Positions 49,946-60,229 of a DNA stretch of 64,000 nucleotides are shown piece by piece; within the stretch, counting starts at the first letter, position 1; the number at the start of each line of letters is the position of its first letter. The stretch is from Paguma larvata. Its lineage: Eukaryota; Chordata; Mammalia; Carnivora; Viverridae. Location: positions 13,984,485 through 14,048,484 of the forward strand of contig CM057823.1 in the NCBI GenBank assembly GCA_030068075.1. The letters run 5' to 3'. Made by a program: the position numbers and the translations under genes. Under the pieces are notes generated by a model. The model had not been told where the DNA came from, made no database searches, and saw only the letters and a program-made list of their open reading frames with translations.

Positions 49946-51039
49946 ACCCTAACTTTTCCATCTAAGGGATTCTTCCAATTTCCTCTTTGAAACAGCTTTT
50001 CTATGACAATCCCATTACTAGCATTCTAACCAAGGGTCAACTGAGAATTAACTCTTTTAACTACTCATCCGACACTATGCTATGCACACAAACATCATAG
50101 TACAATAAACTGCCTGCAGAGTGTTATGTTTTCATGCCACGTAGAGTTTTACTGTTTTTATCTGTTTTCCACAAACTAAAAAAAATTTCTTAAAAACCAG
50201 TTCAAAGTCAGGTTCTAACTACAGGACTGTGTATTATTGTCTTCTAACTTATCTGGGGACACATAAAATCCTAAAACAGAATATAAAGTAACTATTGTAG
50301 GAAACGGAAGAGGTTGATTTAGAAGACAAGCACTGTATTATGTGACTAATCCTAAATACGTACATTATCACAGAAATTAACATAATTATGCTCTGTTAAT
50401 GATTACATATCATGCCATACAGTGAGGAATGACAACATTTGTGACGTGTGCTAAAATAGTCAAATTTGGAATTTGGAACAAAGCATGCAAAAGAAAACAA
50501 CCTCAGTTGCCTTATTATATCAGACTTAGACCTTTCATCTGACCTAAAGAAAAACAAATGCTATTTCACCTAAAATAAGCAACATCCTTGAGCAAATATC
50601 TAGTTAGATGGGCCTGATTATGATTCAATTCGTTACATACCTAACAGTGTCTATACTATCTATTAAGTGTCTATACATCAAGAAGGGATCCAGGAATCTA
50701 ATAATGATTTCCTGTTTCTCACTGCTAATCTTGACCCATTAACGAACCACAAACAGCATTTGTAAAAAATGAAATGGAACAGGATATAAAATATAAGAAG
50801 ACAACACATGTAATAAAGGAAAGTATTATTTCCTGAAACTTTTGATTCAGTTTCGATGTGTGTAAGACCATGTAAAATATATTTCTAAGTATAGGCTGCA
50901 ATAAAAAATGTGTGAATGCTACTCTTGGACTTTATGTCTTCAGTTACTTCCTCCCCCAAAACACTGCAAAAGCAGAAACTTTCTATCACACCCACTCACA
51001 AAATGAAAAGTGACTTTAACCCAGGTATTGGTTTTAATA
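49946..51039. other. No recognised feature
   Basis: AT-rich intron 1 sequence without recognisable repeats. Confidence 0.45.
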
Positions 51040-51190
51040 GTTTAAGCTTGATTTCACAAACTCTAAAATCAAACGGAGTGCAAATCCAGGTTTCATGATT
51101 TTCTGTGTGAATTTGGACTTACTTAAATAATATGTGCCTCACTTCTGTCACCTGTAAGATGAGGGTAATATCTTTCAAGTTGAAATAAAA
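51040..51190 (+). mobile_element. MIR fragment
   Basis: gtgcaaatccaggtttcatgattttctgtgtgaatttgg and cctgtaagatgagggtaatatc. Confidence 0.65.
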
Positions 51191-51609
51191 ATACACAACA
51201 CACATAGTAAGTTCCTAACATATCTTTTACCATAAATAGAACAAACTGAAAGAGTGGTATGTATTACCAACACAGCAAGACACTCAACAGGAGGTATCTT
51301 TGGTGTGTTATCTTTGATGTTTGTTTGTGTGTGTACATTTTGTACATTTCTGTCCATGAATTTTATAATATACATAAAACATCTACCTTTTTAATATTTC
51401 TAATGTATATAACATTATTACCTTTATTTTTTAGAATATCAACAGTAGATATCTGAGCAGTGAGATTATGGTCCTTTTCTTAATACTTCTCTGAATTTTA
51501 TAAAAATATATTAGGTATTTTTAAAAGACAAGGGCCAACTAAGTGAAAAAAAAAAAAAAAAGACAAAAGTGTGTGGTTCAGAGTTTAGGAACCAGCAGGG
51601 TTTTTTGGG

Positions 51610-51760
51610 AAAACTAATGTGCCAGATGCTTCTCACCAAATCCTCACACAAACTGAGTATATATCATTTTTGCCCATGAGAAAACCGAGGCAATTGAGAT
51701 AAAGTGAACTGTCTGTCACACGAGTAACAAATAGGGGAGTGTCCAGGACTTCAAAGCCTT
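51610..51760 (-). mobile_element. MIR
   Basis: aaatcctcacacaaactgag, tttttgcccatgagaaaaccgaggcaattgag and gtcacacgagtaacaaatag. Confidence 0.75.
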
Positions 51761-51769
51761 TATTTCTTC

Positions 51770-51960
51770 TACCATCACATAATATATCCAAATATTCTTC
51801 CCCAGTTGTTTCATATAAGCATATTTTAATCTACCCAGTTAGACTGTAAACTCCTTGAGAAGGGGGGAAAGTTTCACCTACTTCATTTATGTCATTCACT
51901 GGCTTACTAAGAGTACCATAGATCTTTAAACACTTGGTGAGTTACATTACAATACATTCT
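51770..51960 (+). mobile_element. L2 3' end fragment
   Basis: cccagttagactgtaaactccttgagaagggg and ttatgtcattcactggcttactaagag match the L2 tail. Confidence 0.65.
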
Positions 51961-52362
51961 TTTGGTCTAGACTATCCTCACGGAACATACGTTTGTTGTA
52001 AAAACGAAATAAACTAGCAAACAAACAACAAAACTCTTAAGACTGCCCAAATCTAACTTTATTCCTTCACACTCGTAACCGAAAAAGTTTTAAGTATACC
52101 CATATCTGGAGACTACCTCGAAGGGAGTTTGGAAACGAGTACAAGTACCACTATGCGAACGCTAAAAAAGAATGGATTCGCACATTCCCCCACCACGCCC
52201 CCGTCATCCAGGCACTATCCTAAAGAAAGAAACCTCTAGTCTCTGGTGAGGTGTTGAAGAACCATAACCACGCCCCCACTTTATTCTATTATAACTTGTT
52301 TTCTATCCCTACCCAGACCCCTGTCCCCAAGACCAAACCCTTAATAAACAAAAGTCTCTGAC

Positions 52363-53035
52363 CTGCAGCGAAGTGCAGGGGAGAAGACTTCCGGCCGGCC
52401 ATGTCCTTAGCATTCACGTTTGCCGCGTCCACCAGCCTCTTTACCCGGGACACGTCCCCATTGCGACAGGCCTCCAACAGTTCCCGTAAGGCCCCGCTTA
52501 CTGCTGGGACCCCTGGCCCAGGTCCCGCTGCCCCAGGCCCCAATGTTGCTGTGGTGCTAACTCCTGCCGCCTCGGGGCTCTCCGCCAAGCTCGATCCAGG
52601 GGAGGATGGAGAGGAAGATGAGGAAGAAGTCGGGGAAGAAGAGGACGACGGTGAATTGTTACTGCCGCCGCCGGCTGGGTTGGGAGCGACCCCGACGGCA
52701 GATGAAGCGGAAACCGCCGGGGCCACGGGTGCGGCGGCGGCCGTACAGATTGTGCTGGTGGTACTGCAACAGCTGGTACTGTCAACCGGCTCCGGGGATC
52801 GAGGCCTGTCGGGCGGATCCCGACTGCCATCCCCCTCCGGCAGCGCTAGGCCGTGCCGCGGGGAGGCGAAGGGGGCCAGGCCACCCGCCGTTGGGGAGGC
52901 TGGGGTGGTCCCCGGGGCCAGGCCAGGGCTGAGTGGGGGGGGAGGTGGCGGCGGCGGCGCCGAAGCCCCTGGGGCGGGCTGGAGCTGTTGTTGATGATGG
53001 TGGTGATGATGCTGAGAGCGACGCGACGCCGCCAT
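52363..53035 (-). CDS. TNKS: TNKS (tankyrase-1) coding exon 1, with start codon
   Basis: Tankyrase-1 is a poly(ADP-ribose) polymerase that binds TRF1, AXIN and other partners through ankyrin clusters and acts at telomeres, Golgi, spindle poles and in Wnt signalling. This exon gives residues 1 to 224 plus one base. Visible in order: MAASRRSQ start, a six-His run (9-14), Gln-rich stretch, eight prolines (27-34), a Ser/Pro-rich stretch (about 125-154), then from residue 181 the first ankyrin helices ([15 protein letters not shown]) and the SPLHFAAG ankyrin motif. This is the HPS region typical of TNKS and absent from TNKS2. The ATG at 53035 is in a strong context (A at -3, G at +4). The exon ends at CGCTGCAG followed by GTCAGAG. 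Reading through that donor adds 23 codons and reaches a stop before 52289. GC content is far above the surroundings. Identification is very secure; the catalytic SAM and PARP exons lie outside the window. Confidence 0.97.
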
Positions 53036-53038
53036 CTT
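53028..53038 (-). promoter_or_regulatory. YY1-like AAGATGGCGGC motif overlapping the start codon
   Basis: On the minus strand the sequence reads AAGATGGCGGC, which is both a strong Kozak context and the extended YY1 consensus often found just downstream of CpG-island transcription starts. Whether YY1 binds here is inference. Confidence 0.5.
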
Positions 53039-53310
53039 CGAATTCCCCCAGCTCTGTCACTGCGGCAACGGCTCCACCGCCCGCCCTCACTTCCGACCGC
53101 TAGACCAATTAGCACCCAGCGCACAGGAAATGATGCTGGACCGAGTGGGAGGGGCCAAAGAGAAGGAGGGAAGTATTGGGAGCTTAGAGAACGGCCACGG
53201 AATGGGGCGTGGCTTTGTTACTGAGGGGCGGGCTTTGTGACGCCCTGGCGGGCCGGCTGCGGAGTTTTGAAAGTTGGAACCTGCTGCTCGGTAAACGGGG
53301 CACTTTTTCT
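53036..53310 (-). promoter_or_regulatory. TNKS: TNKS core promoter and 5'UTR region
   Basis: Upstream of the ATG there is no TATA box at a sensible distance. Visible candidate elements are CCAAT on the plus strand at 53105-53109, CCAAT on the minus strand at 53175-53179, and two GC/KLF-type boxes at 53204-53213 (ggggcgtggc) and 53224-53232 (aggggcggg). The two GC boxes belong to a roughly 21-bp spaced direct repeat, each followed by a ctttgt(t/g)ac segment. The transcription start cannot be fixed from sequence alone but should lie in this interval. Confidence 0.65.
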
Positions 53311-53728
53311 CCATTCTCGCTTTCAGCTTGCTTGCCTCGCCCTGCTCGGTTTTGTTGGCGCGTCTCCTCAGTCTTCTGTATCTTGTTCCAGAGAGTGCTA
53401 CTGAGGCGTAATTCAGTGCAAGAAGGTACCGTATCATTTATCATGTCTCAGGTGGCCTTGTCTGAGAAATGGAACTGCGAGGACCTACCTCACAGAATTG
53501 TTAGCGGAATTAAATGAACAAATGTACACAAAGCGCTCTGACCGTTACTAAAACATAACTATTTAGCCCATTGGTAATTTTCTTTAATGGAACCTACCCA
53601 TCCTCCCGTCTTCCCCTATCCTCCCCCCTCCTCCGACCCCCCGTTATTCTCTTGGTCTCAGTGTCCCTTCCTGAAAGTATTCTCGCTCTGTCCACTTTGT
53701 TAATACTCCATTTTAAAATAGTGCTTCA

Positions 53729-53917
53729 GGGCCGTCTGGGTGGCTCAGTTCGTTAAGCTTGGGACTCTTAGTCTCAGGTCATGATCTCATGGTTCTTGAG
53801 TTCCAGCCCTGCATGGGGCCCTGTGCTGGCAGTGGCGAGCCTGCTTGAGATACTGTCTCTGCCCTTCCCTTGCTCGCACTCTCCGTCTCAAAATAAAAAA
53901 TAATAAATCGATTAATT
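53729..53917 (+). mobile_element. CAN-SINE upstream of the TNKS promoter
   Basis: gggccgtctgggtggctcag head, CT tract and A-rich tail. Duplication aaatagtg(c/g)ttc(a/g)g on both sides. It lies about 420 bp beyond the CpG island. Confidence 0.93.
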
Positions 53918-54801
53918 AAATAGTGGTTCGGATTGCCAGGATTGGATTTCAAACTTGGTAATTTACCAGATGTGTAAATTTGGGCAAGCTGTCTAACCGC
54001 TCTGCGACTCACATTCTCCTTGCAAAATCGAATTAATAGCTCAGTAACTGTTAACTCTTAAAATTATGAGTTTTCTATTGTGTTATCTCTGTCCTTTTAT
54101 TTCTCACCCAAAGTTTGACTCAAATAATTATGAATATGTTCCTTTTGAATTCTTTTTAGCTGAATGTTTTTTCCCCAATACTCTTGCCTCTGTTCTCTCC
54201 CTCCCAAATGAAGATGAAAACTTGACTGCTATCCATCATTCACCTTCTGGTGCCATTCTTTAGCAACTACTTTTTCTCTCTTTCCTCCGCCGGTACCTAC
54301 TTTTTTGATCTGCCGTCAAAAGAGCTGTGTCAGTGCATGGGCTAATCTCAGCGCAGCATCCATTTTCTGCCTCCTATTTAATAGTCAACGACGCATTGTG
54401 GAAGTTTAGACAAACAGCATTATTCTAACAGAGGGGACATAGACGGAGGTTGTGTCTTAACAAAGGCAGGGATTACATGGGTCAAGTAGAAACTGGTCAT
54501 TGCAGAATATTAAATCAGGTATTGTTTCATATGTTCATTATTAAATGTAATTACTGTGGTGTTAATATTCCCACCTAAATAAATAAGCTTATTTAAGAAT
54601 ACCATCTACATAAAACAAGGTCAGTAACATAATATTAGGAGTGACATTTGTTATCTCATCTGGGATTACAGATTATAACTCTCAACTGTACGCATCTGTT
54701 TTATGAATTTGTGCTATTGTTCAGAAATGTTTGGCTGGATAGGAAAACTCCATCAGTACAACTAACATCTGCCCATGGTACATATTCTCCTGGTTTTGAA
54801 T

Positions 54802-54998
54802 TTTTTTTTTTAAAGTTTATTTCTTTATTTTGAGAGAGACAGAGCATGAGTAAGGGAGGGGCAGAAGGACAGAGGGAGAATTCCAAGCAAGCTCTGCACT
54901 GTCAGGTGCAGGGCACAAACTCAAAAAAACCGTGAGATCATGACCTGAGCTAAAATCAAGAGTCGGATGCTTAACTGACTGAACCACCCAGGCGCCCC
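54802..54998 (-). mobile_element. CAN-SINE
   Basis: Reverse-oriented, tttttttttaaagtttatttc to accacccaggcgcccc. Perfect 16-bp duplication (tctcctggttttgaat) at 54786-54801 and 54999-55014. Confidence 0.96.
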
Positions 54999-55489
54999 TC
55001 TCCTGGTTTTGAATCTTAATGCACAGCACAGGATAGTATTGAGAAAAGGGGTTTATCAATATAATACATTAGATCCTCTAACTCACCTTGCACCCCCTTG
55101 ACTATGGCCTTCCTGAATGGGAGGCATAAGGAATATCCCACCTGGTCCCTGAGGTCCAATTGCTCATAGATCATGAGAAGTAGTAATGTTTGCCCTCATT
55201 CAAATGCATCTATTGTGTCTGTTTATCAGTACAAAATAAATAAGAAAATTTCTGCTGGGTAAAGAGTCCAAATTGCCTCAAACTATTCTACTGATAAACT
55301 AGGTCTGAAAATGCATTCGATCAATTGGAAATTGCCTTTTCCCCCCTCCAGTGGAAAGTAGTAAAGATACTTAACATTAAGTATTTATAAGGTTTAGGTT
55401 CGTATGGACTAATGTTGAGCTCTAGACAGTAAAGGGCAGATATCATTACCTAATCTTCTATAGCCACACACAATTCCATGAGGGATGCA

Positions 55490-55720
55490 CTGTACTCTAA
55501 TGAAAAGAGCAAAGCCTGAAGTCAAATGGCCTTGAATTACATCTCTGACTATTACTAGTTGGTTAATCTTGGTAGATATCCTTCAGCTCTGTCATTCAAA
55601 AATTCTGATTTTATTGTAGCATTGTCATGAGAATTAAAAGACCTGGGTGTTTTGTAAGCACTTCTTGAGTGTTAGTTTGATTCTCTTGTGTGGCATACAT
55701 AAGGTGTTAATAGGAACCAG
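55490..55720 (+). mobile_element. MIR
   Basis: gaaaagagcaaagcctgaagtcaaatgg, ttacatctctgactattactagttgg and catgagaattaaaagac. Confidence 0.75.
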
Positions 55721-56714
55721 TGGCTGGGAGTTAACATCCAACATTTTACATGTAACAGAATCTTAAACAAAGAAAGATTAACTGCTTCCTCATCTGAAAA
55801 TTCAAGATTTTATACAGGCCCTGACTATCTCCAAGAATTATTGAGGATCATAGTTACGTGGCACACTATCACTTTCAAAAATATTTTCAGAAAAATCATG
55901 TCCACATGGTACAAAAATGTGAGTACATAGCACTCTCTGAAGCATTATTGTTGACACAAAAGGAAGAACCACCAACTCGAAGGGCACTCGCCTTCTGGAC
56001 TGTGACGTAATGTTTGCTTTTCCCCATAGGGATCATATGAACACGTTTTGTAAGTTACACAGTCTTAAACTTGCAGTTTCCAAATTTCAACTAGACTTGG
56101 TGTGGTTATTCCATTTGTGTACTTCTCATTGATCTGCCTCAGAGCCAAGTTCACTGGTAGAACCTTAGATTTATTAAGTCCACTTTTTCTCCCATGCTTT
56201 GAGCAAAGCCTTCTCTGCAAACTCAGAAGCACAGACTAGAGCTATAGTTTAGCCGAGGCAGTGCCATTTCCTCACCTAGGCCTTAGATGATAAGTTATTC
56301 TTATGTCAGAAATAGCCATTATGCCTACGGCCCAGATTTCTCTATGAAAGTAGTACTGAGCTGAGAGAAATTTTAGCTGAATTGCCATTCAGAAACCCGG
56401 GAGAATATTATCTTGTAAAGCCATAGATGTGCAAAAATTCTGACAGCTACAATCATGCTAACCACATGTTAGTTTCATTAAACAGAAAAGCTAAACAACT
56501 TATTACAATGCAAGAAAATTACAGTAATTTAAAGATCTCTATATATTAATTTATTATATTTTCAGTTGCTTTAGAAGATATCTCTTCCATAACAGGGTCT
56601 CTGGATACTGTTCCTATGACATCTATAGTCTGCCCTTGGATAACTTGGATTTTCTCCTGATGTGGTCTGTACACTTGAGATTAGTCACTTCGATATGAAG
56701 TATTAATTCCAGGC

Positions 56715-57055
56715 AGAGAGGCAATATAATAAAGTAGTAAAGAATGGATTCTGGGGGCACCTAGGTGGCTCAGTCGGTTAAGTGTCCAACTCTTAATTTC
56801 GACTCACGTCATGATCTTGTCGGTTCCTGAGTTCGAGCCCTACATCAGGCTCCACATTGACAGTGCTTGGGATTCTCTCTCTCTCTCCTCATTGTCTCTG
56901 TCCCTTCCCTGCTCTCTCTCTCTCTCAAAATAAGTAAATAAACTTAAAAAAAGTAAAGTAACATTAAAAAAAAAAAAAAGAATGTGGATTCTGCATTTAG
57001 ACTGCATGGATATGAATCCTAGCTTTGTCACTAATTAGCTATGTGTGATTAAAGG
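56715..57055 (+). mobile_element. MIR split by a CAN-SINE
   Basis: agtagtaaagaatggattctg before the SINE and gactgcatggatatgaatcctagctttgtcac, attagctatgtgtga after it form one MIR 5' half. Confidence 0.75.
56754..56976 (+). mobile_element. CAN-SINE
   Basis: gggggcacctaggtggctca head; duplication aaagaatg(tg)gattctg on either side. It splits a MIR. Confidence 0.94.
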
Positions 57056-57182
57056 ATACCACATCTTATATTTTGACAGATATATAAAAACCTATTTGCT
57101 GTGCTTTAAAAAAAGTGGTAAACAAGCTTTCCCACCAAAACATTCTTTTCCCTGTAAGCATTTTTTACAAAAGAAATCAAAA

Positions 57183-57229
57183 TCATATATGTGTATATAT
57201 ACATATATATGTATGTATGTATATATATT
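57183..57229. repeat. (AT)/(ATGT) microsatellite
   Basis: Compound run of tatatgtgtatatatac, atatatat, gtatgtatgt and atatatat. Confidence 0.9.
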
Positions 57230-57419
57230 ACAGATTAACATATGGCTTCCTCCTCAAAAGAGAAATACCTGCTATCCCCCAAAGTCATAAACAATTCTAA
57301 AAAAGTTCCAGAAAGTTCTAGAATGTATTGATAAGGAATGGCACAACTAGCTAATAATGCACATGTAATGATGCAGTGGCTTATGTAAGTTTGGATGTAG
57401 CTAATCTGAATAGGCTGAT

Positions 57420-57740
57420 GAAAGAGCAAACCAATAGATGGTGAGGCACACCCAGAGTGCTCAGCGTCCCCAGTCAGAGCACAGTGCTGGCCAGCCACGC
57501 CGTGATGAACGTATATCCCCAAATATCCGGGATTGCAGACTACAACATAGTGACCATGACCTCACCGTTGGTGAAGATTGGAGTAAAGACCTTGGCAAAC
57601 AGAGCCTACCAGACCTTCTGACTGGAGTACATGGCAGCCGATCCATTGAGAGACATTAGTCAGTCACCAAACAGGTGGTGTGGGCCTTCACCAGTTATCT
57701 CCTTTTGCTTTCTTGCAGTTTTGCTTGGCTTATTGAGAGA
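57420..57740 (+). other. Unexplained GC-richer island, possible processed pseudogene
   Basis: Compared with its AT-rich neighbours this stretch is GC-richer and free of obvious repeat motifs. One frame is open from 57438 to 57659. Another frame opens with a methionine at about 57504 and reads MNVYPQISGIADYNIV before its first stop, after which a third frame is open. I do not recognise any of these peptides. No poly-A tail or flanking duplication was found. Confidence 0.3.
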
Positions 57741-57837
57741 AATGAATGAGTAAAAGTTGTTTGAGTTAAATGATATTTGTGTGTAGCTTCTCATAGGATT
57801 GCCTACTTCTTCATATCTTGTGTTTGTTTTGACATCG

Positions 57838-58009
57838 TTGCTCAGAAGACATTGAGCAATCCAGGAAAAGTTACTTGACCTCTCTGTAAACTCACCAGCA
57901 AGGCAGGAATATAAAGCTTTGTTGTGAGAAGTAAATGACTTATATATGCCAAGCGCTTAGAACAGCTCCCAGCACGTGACAAATGCTATGTAAATGTCAG
58001 CTCTTATTC
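57838..58009 (+). mobile_element. MIR 3' half
   Basis: aaaagttacttgacctctctgtaaac, gttgtgagaagtaaatgac, gccaagcgcttagaacagctcccagcacgtgac and ctatgtaaatgtcagc. Confidence 0.88.
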
Positions 58010-58450
58010 ACAAAGATATATGCACTCCTGTGCTAATTGCTGCCTTATTTACAATAGCCAAGTTATGGAAGTAACCCAACTGTCCATTGATAGGTGAATG
58101 GATAAAGATGTGGTGTATGGATATATGTATATAATACCATATGATTTCATTCATATGTGGAATTTAAAAAACAAAACAAATGGACAAAGAAAAAAGAGAC
58201 AAGCCAGAAAACAGACTCTAAACTATAGAGAACAAACTGATGGTTCGCATTGGTCGGAGGGGAAGGGGAGGTGTGGGGGGGAGGGGGAAGGGAGGGAGGA
58301 ATGGGTGAAATAGGTGAAGGGGATTAAGAGTACGTTTATTGCGATGAGCACTGAGTAATGTATAAAATTGTTGAATTACTATATTGTACACCTGAAATAT
58401 AATGCTGTATGTTATTTACATTAAAAATTTTAAAAATAAAATAAAAGTCA
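58010..58450 (+). mobile_element. Carnivore-type L1 3' end with G-rich tract
   Basis: aaagatatatgcactcctgtgc, accatatgatttcattcatatgtgg, the polypurine tract at 58255-58305, tattgtacacctgaaatataatgctgtatg and an A-rich tail. It is flanked by an 18/19-bp match (gtaaatgtcagctc[t/c]tatt) at 57990-58008 and 58464-58482. Confidence 0.85.
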
Positions 58451-58607
58451 TGGAAAGTTTCAAGTAAATGTCAGCTCCTATTATTATCAAGAATTCTGGT
58501 AATGGAATGTTAAAGGTTATCCGAGAGATGTGACCAGTTTTGCCTGCCCAATAACAAGCAGGTTTCTTTTCACCCATTGATATTGGTATCCAGCCTCTTG
58601 CACCTCC

Positions 58608-58632
58608 TTTTTTTTTTTTTTTTTTTTTTTTT
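58608..58632 (+). repeat. T25 homopolymer
   Basis: Twenty-five T followed immediately by gcttacag. Either the tail of a minus-strand retro-insertion or a chance pyrimidine run. Confidence 0.9.
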
Positions 58633-58640
58633 GCTTACAG

Positions 58641-58959
58641 TGTCTTAAAGGAAGGTCTAGTATGCTTGAAAACCAAAAGGACCTCTTACTTTTGGGGAAA
58701 TGCAAATACTGTCCCTTTTGGCTGCAGTCAGGTGTGGGGGAGGTGGAGACTGCAAAGGAGAGCACCTCAGGAGGGAAGGAAGCAAGTTTCTCCCTCAAAA
58801 GATTCTGCCCCGCTCCTTGTGCTGAGAAACCACTCTGGCTATTGTATGCGAGACCACCTCAAGAGAGCCCAGCAGCCAAGGTCCTGAGGTCACTGAGAAA
58901 CAGGATGTTACAGAAGACATCTCCCAGAGAAGATGAGCTTACTATAAATCCACAAGCAC
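58641..58959 (+). other. Possible exon-like segment, function unknown
   Basis: A T25 tract plus gcttacag makes a strong acceptor-like sequence ending at 58640. A 114-codon frame opens at 58662 (to 59006), and a gtgaga donor-like site follows at 58960. No protein family is recognised and the overlapping minus strand is also partly open, so chance is a real possibility. Confidence 0.2.
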
Positions 58960-59069
58960 GTGAGAGGAGCCAACAGTGTGAGAGGAAAAACAAACCCAGC
59001 GGATGAAAGGCCCTACATCAGAGAAAATACTAGACCAATCCACAATTTATTTTTATATTCCTATTTCTG

Positions 59070-59780
59070 TCTTGTGGTAGGCTGAATAATGGCCTATTAA
59101 ACAAAGATATCCATGTCCGAATCCCCGGAACCTGTGGATTTAAGGTGGCAGATAGAATTAAGGCTGCTGATCAACTGACCCTAAAAGAGGGGATTTTCCC
59201 AAATTTTGTGGGTGGGCCTAATGTAATCACAGGAATTCCGAAGCCGAGGAGGCAGAAAAGGAGATTGTCAGAACCAATGTAAAGGTAATCAACCAGCCAT
59301 TGCTGGCTTTGGAAACGAAGGGAGCCACAAGCCAAGGAATGTGAGCAGCCTCTAGAAGGTGCAAAGAAAAGGAAATGAACTCTCCTCTAGTGTCTCCAGA
59401 AAAGCATGTAGCCCTGCCTACATCTTAATTTGATCCCAGTGAAGTCCATGCCAACTGTAAGGCCTGCAGAACTATGAAATAATACACTCATGGGACGCCG
59501 GGGTGGCTCAGTCAGTTAAGCGTCTGACTCTTGATTTCAGCTCAGATCATGATCTCATGGTTCATGAGTTCGAGCCCCACGTCAGGCTCTGAGAGTGCGG
59601 GCCTGCTTGGGATTCTCTCTCCCCCTCTCTCTCTCTTCCCCTCCTCCGCTCACACGTGCATGTGTTCTCTCTCTCTTTCAAAATAAATAAACATGAAAAA
59701 TAATTTAAAAAAAATAATACACTCAGGTTGCTTTAAACTACTCAATGTGTGATAATCTGTTACAGCAGCAAAGAAAATCA
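59070..59780 (+). mobile_element. MLT1-type LTR split by a CAN-SINE
   Basis: Starts tgtggtaggctgaataatggcc, then atgtccgaatccccggaacctgtgg, gtgggtgggcctaatgtaatcacag, caagccaaggaatg and cttaatttgatcccagtgaagtcc, with aactatgaaataatacactca before the SINE and the LTR end after it. Ancient solitary LTR. Confidence 0.85.
59491..59711 (+). mobile_element. CAN-SINE
   Basis: tgggacgccggggtggctca head; perfect 14-bp duplication (aaataatacactca) at 59477-59490 and 59712-59725. It splits the 3' end of an MLT1-type LTR. Confidence 0.96.
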
Positions 59781-60229
59781 ACGAATTTGTTGGAAAATGG
59801 ATTGATATGAAGCACCCAGCCCACTTTTCTGCATGACGATAGGCTAACGTGGCATAGTTGCTGCCACTTGGTATTGCCAGAGGGCAATTATTCCCTATCA
59901 TTTCTTTTATTAGTTTACATCTAGCTGGCTTTACCTGGTTAAGGCCCTGGCCCCAGAGACACAGGACTATTTTCTATGTGCCCCGTGCCCTATCGAGCAG
60001 ATTATCAAGATGAATTAGACCTGGCCCTGAATGATGAATGTTTATAGTCGAGTGGGGAAGACAGATTCATAAGCAAATAACATCAACACAATGCTGGGAG
60101 TGCTCCCACAGGTGCATCTAGAGTACCCTGGGAACACAAAGCAGCGTGTAGCCCAATCCTGGATGTGCAAGCAAGGAAGCAATAACTCCATGTCGCACCG
60201 AGATCCTAGCCCCAAATAGCACCATTATC

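Larger units (their letters stand above)
22301..52362 (-). other. TNKS: TNKS intron 1
   Basis: The 30,062-bp interval between the exon 1 donor (GTCAGAG at 52362-52356) and the exon 2 acceptor (TTTCTAG ending at 22301). It contains no exon I can recognise and is largely old and young interspersed repeats, annotated separately. Confidence 0.95.
52360..53310. promoter_or_regulatory. TNKS: CpG island over TNKS exon 1 and promoter
   Basis: An abrupt GC-rich, CpG-dense block of about 0.95 kb in otherwise AT-rich sequence covers all of exon 1 and about 275 bp upstream. This is the usual form of a housekeeping-type mammalian promoter. The density makes long open frames on both strands (for example + strand 52401-52994), which are compositional by-products. 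Confidence 0.9.
53311..55489. other. Region upstream of TNKS, no gene recognised
   Basis: Apart from two SINEs there is no supported gene. The first 200 bp is still moderately GC-rich and is where a divergent non-coding transcript would start if one exists. Confidence 0.45.

Noticed and set aside
52401..52994. 197-codon open frame on the plus strand opposite TNKS exon 1
   Set aside because: It lies wholly antisense to a confirmed coding exon in a GC-rich region with few stops; its peptide is low-complexity Gly/Ala/Glu and resembles no protein.
52990..53012. Six-histidine run in exon 1 as a cloning-tag artefact
   Set aside because: The run is native to the tankyrase-1 HPS region, is encoded by mixed CAT/CAC codons and sits in ordinary genomic context.
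53209..53517. 102-codon plus-strand frame just upstream of TNKS
   Set aside because: It sits in CpG-island sequence with overlapping frames on the other strand (53087-53437, 53184-53444), and there is no recognisable domain. A divergent non-coding transcript is possible but unsupported.
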